NCBI GenBank assembly: GCA_003229095.1
Contig: QIHS01000231.1
Location: forward strand, 1-5,002
DNA length: 5,002 nucleotides
DNA from: Woeseia sp.
GTDB lineage: Bacteria; Pseudomonadota; Gammaproteobacteria; Steroidobacterales; Woeseiaceae
Direction: 5' to 3'
The position numbers and the translations under genes are program-made. This document shows, piece by piece, positions 1 through 5,002 of the stretch. The first letter of the stretch is position 1. Each line of letters begins with the position of its first letter. The notes beneath the pieces were generated by a model, which was not told the DNA's origin, searched no databases, and saw only the letters and a list, made by a program, of their open reading frames with translations.

Positions 1-25
1 GCCTCAGGAAGCGATCCAGTTTCAT
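1..25 (-). CDS. Possible start of an S4-domain RNA-binding protein (partial)
   Basis: Reading leftward from an ATG at 25-23, the eight codons left in the window give MKLDRFLR. This resembles the opening of S4-domain proteins such as RsuA/RluB-type pseudouridine synthases and Hsp15-like proteins, which often begin M-[RK]-L-D-[KR]-F-[LI]. It lies 72 nt beyond the stop of the DUF1501 gene on the same strand. I see no convincing Shine-Dalgarno sequence upstream of the ATG, and eight residues are very little evidence, so the frame could be fortuitous. The rest of the gene lies outside the window. Confidence 0.33.
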
Positions 26-60
26 GCCGGCTATATTACGTGCAACAACGCCCTAAATCG

Positions 61-94
61 AAAAACGACGACTACCGGGTCAGGACGGAGACCC
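61..94 (-). terminator. Weak hairpin plus T-run after the DUF1501 gene
   Basis: Just past the DUF1501 stop, the minus strand has a 5-bp stem GGGTC/GACCC (94-90 with 81-77, 8-nt loop). A TTTTT run (65-61) follows 11 nt after the stem. The stem is short and the T-run is too far away for a classical intrinsic terminator, so this is only a candidate for the operon end. Confidence 0.2.
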
Positions 95-97
95 TGT

Positions 98-1455
98 TCA
101 GGTGAAAAAGCCCAGGTCACGTACGCCGAAGTTGTCAATATTCGGTGCAACCATCGACAAGTCAATGTCCGGGATTCCAAACCAGGTCGCGAGCGTTGCT
201 GCATACTGGTCTGCCGAAGTGGTTGGTATCAGGCGGCCACCGCCAACGTCATCGGTGCCGTTCAGGGCCAGATCGGGGAAAGTGCCATACATATCCCGTC
301 CCCCACAAACTGGATTCCGCCCCAGGCATGATCCGTACCGTCGCCATTCGACGTCAATGTTCGAGCAAAGTCAGACTGCGTGAAACTCGTGACGCTGTTT
401 GCCACGCCCAGTTCTACCGTCGCATTGTAAAATGCAGTCATCGACTCGCTGATGCTACCCAAAAGTCCCGGTTGGTTCTGGACCTGGTCATCGTGTGAAT
501 CGAAACCGCCGAGCGACACATAGAAAATCTGTCGTTCCATTTGCATTACGTCTCTGACCGATATCATTTCCGCGACGGTGCGAAGTTGATTGCCTAGCGA
601 CGTCGAAGGAAACACGGTGGACAACACTGGTCCGCCATCAAGTGCTGCGTTGACCAAGTCGGCAGTGTCGACGGCACGTTGTTGTACTTCCGCAAAACCA
701 CGTTCGTAGATCGTGTCATAGCTCGCGCTCAAAATACGCTCGAACGCCTGGCGCTGTTGGAAAAAGAGGTCGTCCGGATCACCGGAATTCGAGAATCCAG
801 TAAACGGAATCGGGCCGCCGCCACCCATAACGTAAGCGACGGTATCTTCGGCAGACTGAAAGAGACTGTTGCCGGACAACGAAACATTCGTTGCAAGTTG
901 CTGGTTGGTTACCTGTACGCGCATTAGATCAGCAATTCGTCCTGCCCACCCGGTCTTGCTTACAGTGGCCCCTTTCAACGTATACCACTGGTCTTGTTGA
1001 TCACTGTGCGAAAAAAGCTGCGGAGGCAAGGTAACTGACTGATTAAAATACTCCGCCTTGGTAACGGGCGAAACCAGCGGCCCAACATTGGTAACAAACG
1101 CCGCCCGGCCACTTTCGAACAACCCTTGCAGACCACTCATCGACGGATGCAGGCCGTAGTCAGTACCATCCGGATTGTTCGGGTTGATGGCGAGCAGATC
1201 TGCCTGAAGCACCGCCATGTTCTGTCTTGTCTGAGCATAAAGGTTGTACTCTGCGTCGCTGCGCGGAACAACCATGTTGAAAGAGTCATTGCCACCATGC
1301 ATAAAAACGCAAACCAGTGCTTTGTAGTCGTTAAAGGGCGCTTTCGCGGCAAAGCCCTGTGCAAAAGCAGCACCCGGATACTGCGCCATAGCTGCAGTGA
1401 CAGCGGCAGTCGCTGTGGATTTTTTCAGAAACTCGCGTCGGTTCAATTTTTTCAT
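98..1455 (-). pseudogene. DUF1501 family Tat-exported protein, frameshifted near the C-terminus
   Basis: The ATG at 1455 is chosen because AGGAG lies 7 nt upstream and the protein then opens with a twin-arginine signal (RREFLKK from residue 6, hydrophobic stretch, likely cut after AFA at about residue 32). Family motifs follow: MHGGNDSFN (about 52-60), SHSDQQDQW (about 149-157), GGFDSHDDQ (about 316-324), TQSDFARTL (about 359-367) and GTDHAWGG (about 373-380). These His/Asp positions fit the alkaline phosphatase/sulfatase-like fold of DUF1501. The frame stops at 264-262 (397 aa), but the expected C-terminus, including YGTFPDL and a closing LGFFT, continues in another frame to the TGA at 100-98. 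Adding one base at the C5 tract 300-304 (G5 in the coding sense) restores a 452-aa protein. It is the last operon gene, 19 nt after DUF1800. Its substrate is unknown. The family assignment is firm; whether the frameshift is biological is open. Confidence 0.9.
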
Positions 1456-1462
1456 TTTCAAA

Positions 1463-1467
1463 CTCCT
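1463..1467 (-). promoter_or_regulatory. Ribosome binding site fixing the DUF1501 start
   Basis: The coding strand reads AGGAG here, 7 nt before the ATG at 1455-1453. It sits in the 19-nt gap after the DUF1800 stop. It excludes the longer open frame reaching 1560, which would overlap the end of DUF1800 and bury the twin-arginine signal internally. Confidence 0.75.
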
Positions 1468-1474
1468 GATATGT

Positions 1475-3136
1475 CTAGCGCTGGTACGCGAATTCTGGGG
1501 AAGTGACGATGAAATAAATGGCTTCCGCAACCAGTGCTGCATCGTTATCCGGCACTGCAAGCCTCACGCGATCTACCATTTGCGAGGTCTCGATTCTCAG
1601 GATCTCCGAGATTTCGCCGCCGAGCAGTTTGCTGGCGACCATTGCAACCAAAGCGTCGGTATCATCGACGATCTCGAGTTCTGCAGTTATATCGATCAAG
1701 ACGTCGTCTTCCCCGGGATCCACTGCGGCTGAATTCCAGTTAAACGCCAGCATAAAGAAGTAGTTGGTAATAAATGTATTCTGGAACTCGGTTGCAATCT
1801 GGAATTCTGGCGCAACGAGCCCGCTATCCCTGATTTCTCCGGCGGGCGCATGAAAAGGACTGAAGAAGTTGAATACGTGAGATGCCTGCAGGGGGCCCTG
1901 CCCAAAAATGATATAGGCAGGTGCGAGCGGGAAAACGCCGCTGGTCGATGCCGCGTCATATGCACGCCAGAACTGGGTAAGGCGCAATAAGGGCTCTTTC
2001 AGCTTGCCATCAATTTCCATTGGCATGTCGGGCATTGCTTCATCGTCAAGCAAAATCGATCTGACAACCGCACCGAGATCACCGCGCACACCCAAACCGT
2101 TGTCATTGAACACGGTTGCGACGCGTTGCACGTATCCCGGAGAAGGGTTGCTGGTCACCAGGCGCTGAATCAGTCTTATCGAAACGAACGGTCCAACATT
2201 GGGGTGATTAAAAATATTGTCGAGCGCTGCCTGCAAATCCTGTGTACCGGTTTGCCCGGCTGGAATAGTCACGCCGTTCAATACAGTTTTGGGGCCGGTA
2301 TCGTGAAAATCTGGATAGAGCTGCATCGGTACTGTCTGGTTATTGTCATTGCGACGCGCAGTCTCAAAACTCGGCGAACCCGCGTAATTCCAGCCAGTGT
2401 AAACATGTGCGAAACCTTCAATAATGGATTGGTTGTAGGTCGGTATTTCCTGACCCGCGCCATCAAGTTTGACTGTGCCGTCCAAATTCAACTCAACGAG
2501 GCCGATGGAAAACAGCTGCATCAACTCACGCGCGTAATTTTCATCGGGTCGAATATTGAGTACTGGATCCGGTTTTTGATTTCCCAGCATGCTGAGATAT
2601 ACACCCATTGCCGGATGCAACGTCACGGTGTTCAGCAGATCGCGATAGTTGCCAAACGCATTGAGCGCAAGCTGGTCATGAAAATCTGCAACGGCATAAG
2701 GAGCCTGCATCAGCGCACCGAGCTGTGAAACAACCAGTATTTCAGACAGCGCGAACGCTACACGCTGCCGCAATTGATCCTGACCATTGACGACATATCG
2801 AAACCAGACATCGACCCGGTCACCATGCAACTGCGCCACGTTCTGTGGTCGCGGAAGGCTGCGCAGATAGGGCAACTGCAATGACGCTGTTTCCAGCATT
2901 TGCTGGTCAATCCAGTCTTCAAAACGAATGTTGATTACATTCTGTGCTGCGTCTGGCGTTGCCCCAAAACTTGCCTGATTCAAGAACTGGAAAGCCTCTG
3001 CAGTCGTGATGGGTGGAGGAGGAGGTGGTGGTGGTGCTGGCGGCGGCGGCAGTGAGGCACCTCCGGACGAACCACCACAAGCTGACAAAGCCAGCATTAG
3101 CGCGATAGCAACTGAGGCCCGCTTTAGTCTCTTCAT
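1475..3136 (-). CDS. DUF1800 family lipoprotein with polyproline linker
   Basis: This is an intact 553-aa protein of the DUF1800 family, whose biochemical role is not established. The start at 3136 gives a standard lipoprotein signal (MKRLKR, hydrophobic core, lipobox LSAC with Cys20) and has GGGA 6 nt upstream; an ATG four codons earlier (3148) is possible but less well placed. Residue +2 is Gly, not Asp, so outer-membrane sorting is the default expectation. After a Gly/Ser stretch comes PPPPA plus eight prolines (residues 30-42). Family landmarks are FLNQASFGAT (about 51-60), RQRVAFALSEI (about 123-133), PDENYARELMQLFSIGL (about 197-213), HVYTGWNY (about 244-251), KEPLLRLTQFWRA (about 380-392), HVFNFFSPF (about 420-428) and the terminal SPEFAYQR. 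It stops with TAG 19 nt before DUF1501 and starts 28 nt after the Spy-like gene, so co-transcription is likely. It is the only operon gene here without a lesion. Confidence 0.93.
   Translation of the reverse strand: MKRLKRASVAIALMLALSACGGSSGGASLPPPPAPPPPPPPPITTAEAFQFLNQASFGATPDAAQNVINIRFEDWIDQQMLETASLQLPYLRSLPRPQNVAQLHGDRVDVWFRYVVNGQDQLRQRVAFALSEILVVSQLGALMQAPYAVADFHDQLALNAFGNYRDLLNTVTLHPAMGVYLSMLGNQKPDPVLNIRPDENYARELMQLFSIGLVELNLDGTVKLDGAGQEIPTYNQSIIEGFAHVYTGWNYAGSPSFETARRNDNNQTVPMQLYPDFHDTGPKTVLNGVTIPAGQTGTQDLQAALDNIFNHPNVGPFVSIRLIQRLVTSNPSPGYVQRVATVFNDNGLGVRGDLGAVVRSILLDDEAMPDMPMEIDGKLKEPLLRLTQFWRAYDAASTSGVFPLAPAYIIFGQGPLQASHVFNFFSPFHAPAGEIRDSGLVAPEFQIATEFQNTFITNYFFMLAFNWNSAAVDPGEDDVLIDITAELEIVDDTDALVAMVASKLLGGEISEILRIETSQMVDRVRLAVPDNDAALVAEAIYFIVTSPEFAYQR
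3011..3049 (-). repeat. Proline-codon repeat (P4-A-P8) in the DUF1800 linker
   Basis: Thirteen consecutive CCN/GCA codons encode four prolines, an alanine and eight prolines directly after the acylated N-terminus. The codons vary (CCG, CCA, CCT, CCC), so the peptide tract appears to be conserved rather than one slipping DNA unit. Such a run is known to stall ribosomes and to need EF-P. Structurally it would be a stiff spacer lifting the globular domain off the membrane. Confidence 0.85.
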
Positions 3137-3142
3137 CTTTAT

Positions 3143-3146
3143 TCCC
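3143..3146 (-). promoter_or_regulatory. Ribosome binding site favouring the 3136 start of DUF1800
   Basis: The coding strand has GGGA 6 nt before the ATG at 3136-3134. The alternative ATG at 3148 has only an AGG directly touching it, which is too close to work well. This and the signal-peptide length favour the shorter protein. Confidence 0.5.
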
Positions 3147-3164
3147 ATCCTAGTGGACTACCCT

Positions 3165-3593
3165 TTATTTTACAGATCGCAAAAAGGCCATCTGCTCATC
3201 AGTTAACAGATTTCGCAATCTAATCAACATAGCGACCTGCAACTGCTTAACCTTGTTCTCTGCAAGCAACGCTGCCTCGACATTCTTAAGTACCTTATCA
3301 GCATCGACCGGCGATTCGTCCAGATCGGCCAATACCTTCTGGCAGGCCTGCCGCAAGTCCCATTCATGCTCGGCAATGCTTCCCTGTACAACTACGACTG
3401 CGGCCCGGATGGCCGTGTATTGTTCCTTGCTCAGGCCCAGCGCATCCTGGTGTTCCAGGATGATATTCAGTGCAAACAACTTGCCCTGGAATACATCCTT
3501 CGGCACACCTTGATTCTGCGCTGCAGCCATTGATGCCAGCAAAATCAGTCAAACTCCTGCCCTGGGAAATATTTTCTTCGTTCCCTGTCTCAT
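3165..3593 (-). pseudogene. Spy/CpxP-like periplasmic protein with a stop codon in its signal peptide
   Basis: From the ATG at 3593 the frame reads MRQGTKKIFPRAGV, then TGA (3551-3549), then LILLASMAAAQ and an uninterrupted helical, charged domain to TAA at 3165: 142 codons including the TGA. The N-terminus looks like a Sec signal (basic start, hydrophobic core, AAA before Gln) broken by one nonsense codon; TGG (Trp) would repair it. The start is well supported by AAGGA 8 nt upstream and an ATGA overlap with the gene before. The mature part has two LTxxQ-like motifs, LSKEQ (codons 54-58) and LTDEQ (130-134), as in the Spy/CpxP family of small periplasmic chaperone or stress proteins; the match is by motif and size, so moderate. 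Without readthrough, translation might restart at TTG 3542 (AGGAG 11 nt upstream), giving 125 aa with no basic signal start and doubtful export. Confidence 0.68.
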
Positions 3594-3848
3594 AGTAACG
3601 ATCCTTCCTGTCCATTGGTTGACCCGCTCAGAAAATCAATTTCCCGATATATGTCAAATTGGTGCTGTGGAATCAGCACATCACTTGGTGCCGACCAGGT
3701 TGTTGAATTCATCAGCGCGTCTGGATGAGGAAATCATCATTAAGCGCTGGTTGCTGATCTGGCCAGAGCCTGACGACAATCGCCATCACGGCGATCGCTG
3801 CAGCAATGCCACCAGTGGATTGTTCTCCAGCGCATCAGCTTCCCTCAT
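3590..3848 (-). pseudogene. Degenerate small single-TM protein, anti-sigma-like
   Basis: Three pieces in three frames look like one gene. From ATG 3848 (GGAGG 4 nt upstream) the first frame gives MREADALENNP and stops at 3788-3786. A second frame encodes a membrane helix, GGIAAAIAVMAIVVRLWP, continues PALNDDFLIQ and stops at 3714-3712. The third carries ALMNSTTWSAPSDVLIP, then HQFDIYREIDFL, ending at TGA 3592-3590, which overlaps the ATG of the Spy-like gene. Two one-base losses (near 3810-3832 and 3715-3725) would join them into about 86 residues: short cytoplasmic N-terminus, one TM helix, periplasmic tail. The tail resembles, from memory, small membrane proteins encoded between an ECF sigma factor and a Spy-like gene in gammaproteobacteria. 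The anti-sigma role is inference and the N-terminal piece is the least certain part. Confidence 0.5.
3602..3606 (-). promoter_or_regulatory. Ribosome binding site for the Spy-like gene
   Basis: The coding strand has AAGGA 8 nt before the ATG at 3593-3591, inside the last codons of the upstream gene. Together with the ATGA stop/start overlap it marks 3593 as the true start and so makes the TGA at 3551-3549 a real in-frame interruption rather than upstream noncoding sequence. Confidence 0.6.
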
Positions 3849-3942
3849 ATGTCCTCCAGAACGTTGGTGCCCCGCATGGTGGATGCTTATGACAGCCCAA
3901 CCAGATTGTATTGCCCGAAATCCTTTAGTTGGGGGACGTAAA

Positions 3943-3992
3943 GTGGGGACACCCACCGACTGTTGGCCGTCCGATTCAGGCTGCCGACGGCC
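3943..3992. repeat. Hairpin cluster, possible REP-like or mobile repeat remnant
   Basis: Two perfect inverted repeats lie close together: GTGGG/CCCAC around a GACA tetraloop (3943-3947 with 3952-3956), and GGCCGTC/GACGGCC around a 14-nt loop (3965-3971 with 3986-3992). GGGGAC occurs twice just here (3932-3937 and 3945-3950). A looser 7-bp inverted pair, AATCCAG/CTGGATT, flanks 4015-4073. Closely spaced GC-rich hairpins in an intergenic region resemble REP/BIME-type repeats. Neither stem is followed by a T-run on either strand, so they are not obvious intrinsic terminators. Multicopy status cannot be judged from one window. Confidence 0.4.
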
Positions 3993-4157
3993 TTCGAGTT
4001 AATGGCTACGTGAAAATCCAGTAGCTGAAGCCCCTCTGATTTCGATGGATGTCCTGAACTAAAACCCTGGATTGGCGAGATCTTGCAGATGTTCCGACCT
4101 GGCGCGGCTGGATCAAGTCGCCTTACTTCCCTACCCTCTCACCTGCATAGTTTGTTT

Positions 4158-4162
4158 GAGGT
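4158..4162 (+). promoter_or_regulatory. Ribosome binding site of the ABC exporter gene
   Basis: GAGGT precedes two adjacent ATG codons, with 4 nt to the ATG at 4167 and 7 nt to the ATG at 4170. Either could start translation; the second has the more usual spacing. The proteins differ by one Met. Confidence 0.55.
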
Positions 4163-4166
4163 CTAC

Positions 4167-5002
4167 ATGATGAAAAACTCGTACGCTGACCTGCGCCGGC
4201 TGATCGTTTCAACCAAACCCTCGAAACCGTTGCTTTTGCTCGCAGGGCTCTTTGTGTTGATCGAAATAGCCGCGACCTTGTGGTTTCCTATTTTGACACG
4301 CGACCTCGTCGACTTCCTCGGTGAAGGGCAGCAATTTGGCTCGCTCCTGTGGCAGCTTCTTGGTGTGCTTTTGTCCCTTGCAATTGCCGGGGGAATAAGC
4401 CGATATCTACTGGCGAAAGCGGGGCAAGCAGTTGTACGAACGCTGCGTACCGAAATTGCGTCGAAACTCATTCATCAACCTGTTCGATTTTTCGACAAAC
4501 AGGCATCCGGAGAACTTGCTTCTAGAGTGGTCAACGATTCGACGGTCATATCGACGCTTGTTACAACGCAGGTAATGAACCTCATTTCCGGGGTGCTCCT
4601 ATTGGTGGGATCGTCGATCGTACTCCTGATTCTCGATGTCAAATTGACGCTGGTTCTGTTCGGCCTGATATTCGCCGCATTCCTGGTGATCATTCCCATA
4701 GCGATGAAAATGGAGGCAATCGCTAAAAGCACCCAGGACAAGACGGCTTCGTTGACTGGAATATTGACGCAGGTGTTCTCCGAAATGCGGCTGGTGAAGG
4801 CATTTCTTGCAGAGGACCGGGAAATCAGACGGAGCAAAGTCGAAATCGCGGCGCTTTACAAACTGGGCATACGTGATGCGAAGATCAGCGTGGCCCTGGA
4901 GCCGATAATCAGCCTCGCCATGACGCTGTCGATTATTTCTATTCTTGGCTACGGTGGTTTTCGTGTCGCGGCCGGAGATCTGTCTGTCGGCACGCTCACC
5001 GC
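4167..5002 (+). CDS. ABC exporter, N-terminal transmembrane domain (partial, runs off the right edge)
   Basis: The frame is open from ATG 4167 to the window edge (278 codons), so only the membrane half of an ABC-type exporter is visible. A short basic N-terminus is followed by hydrophobic spans near residues 22-43, 58-82, 136-156 and 160-179, and another starting near 245. Between spans two and three is the exporter signature LRTEIASKLIHQPVRFFDKQ followed by SGELASRVVNDS (residues 93-125), typical of the intracellular loop of fused MsbA/BmrA/LmrA-type proteins. FSEMRLVKAFLAE (204-216) matches the second cytoplasmic helix region of that family. By analogy a C-terminal ATPase domain with Walker A, the LSGGQ-type signature and Walker B should follow beyond 5002. 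It would act in the inner membrane, exporting a lipid, drug or peptide; the substrate cannot be told. It is divergent from the DUF1800/DUF1501 operon and has no evident functional tie to it. Confidence 0.9.
   Translation, partial: MMKNSYADLRRLIVSTKPSKPLLLLAGLFVLIEIAATLWFPILTRDLVDFLGEGQQFGSLLWQLLGVLLSLAIAGGISRYLLAKAGQAVVRTLRTEIASKLIHQPVRFFDKQASGELASRVVNDSTVISTLVTTQVMNLISGVLLLVGSSIVLLILDVKLTLVLFGLIFAAFLVIIPIAMKMEAIAKSTQDKTASLTGILTQVFSEMRLVKAFLAEDREIRRSKVEIAALYKLGIRDAKISVALEPIISLAMTLSIISILGYGGFRVAAGDLSVGTLT

Larger units (their letters stand above)
3849..4166. other. Divergent intergenic region, no recognisable gene
   Basis: This 318-nt stretch separates the minus-strand operon from the plus-strand ABC gene and should hold both promoters, but I see no convincing -35/-10 pair. 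The sigma factor gene that often heads operons of this type is not here. A minus-strand frame stays open from 4138 to 3890 (83 codons, ending TAA at 3889-3887) but has no ATG, no ribosome site and no recognised motif. The same frame resumes and ends at TGA 3847-3845, overlapping the ATG at 3848; this might be a trace of a lost upstream gene. The middle part holds the hairpin cluster annotated separately. Confidence 0.6.

Noticed and set aside
1456..1560. Upstream extension of the DUF1501 frame to an ATG at 1560
   Set aside because: It would overlap the end of the DUF1800 gene and place the twin-arginine signal internally; the ATG at 1455 has AGGAG 7 nt upstream.
2126..2728. Plus-strand open frame of 200 codons
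   Set aside because: It lies wholly antisense to conserved DUF1800 motifs and has no recognisable protein features, so it is a shadow.
3549..3551. TGA read as tryptophan through a variant genetic code
   Set aside because: TGA is used as the stop of DUF1501 and of the small membrane gene, and Trp is otherwise written TGG, so a code change is not supported.
3619..4002. Plus-strand open frame of 127 codons
   Set aside because: It is antisense to the TM helix and tail of the broken membrane gene and crosses the hairpins; its composition (many Trp, Cys and Pro) looks non-coding.
3887..4138. Minus-strand frame open for 83 codons
   Set aside because: There is no start codon with a ribosome site and no family motif, and both hairpins lie within it. 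Kept only as a note on the intergenic region.
4115..4157. Promoter for the ABC gene (TTACTT, 17 nt, CATAGT)
   Set aside because: Both hexamers match the sigma-70 consensus too poorly to be claimed.
4163..4837. Two minus-strand open frames (4163-4471 and 4475-4837)
   Set aside because: Both are antisense to the ABC exporter, whose plus-strand frame carries clear family motifs.

Overview
The window looks like a chromosomal segment from a Gram-negative bacterium, probably a gammaproteobacterium. The reasons are the twin-arginine and lipoprotein export signals, a small Spy/CpxP-like periplasmic protein, the DUF1800/DUF1501 pair, and a single-TM protein tail of the kind seen next to ECF sigma factors. 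The taxonomic call is inference; nothing here fixes a genus.

Layout. Four genes run on the minus strand from about 3848 down to 98, close enough to be one operon. In transcription order they are: (i) a broken small membrane protein (3848-3590, anti-sigma-like); (ii) a Spy/CpxP-like secreted protein (3593-3165) that starts in an ATGA overlap with the first gene and has a TGA codon inside its signal peptide; (iii) an intact DUF1800 lipoprotein (3136-1475) with a polyproline linker; (iv) a Tat-exported DUF1501 protein (1455-98) whose last 64 or so residues lie in another frame after a G5 tract. Beyond this operon, the left edge may hold the first eight codons of an S4-domain protein (25-1, minus). 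To the right, 3849-4166 has no recognisable gene and contains a small hairpin cluster. From 4167 to the right edge runs the N-terminal membrane domain of an ABC exporter on the plus strand, divergent from the operon.

How the genes fit together. DUF1800 and DUF1501 genes are commonly adjacent in many bacteria, and both products are exported. DUF1501 belongs to the alkaline phosphatase/sulfatase-like fold; the role of the pair is not established. A Spy-like protein and a membrane anti-sigma-like remnant upstream suggest an envelope-stress or sigma-controlled unit, but no sigma factor gene is visible where one would be expected.

The main oddity is damage. I find three apparent frameshifts, all in the sense of one missing base, and one nonsense codon in three of the four operon genes, while DUF1800 is open throughout. 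Either the locus is decaying or the sequence has base-level errors. I see no CRISPR array, tRNA, rRNA, transposase gene or clearly novel system.
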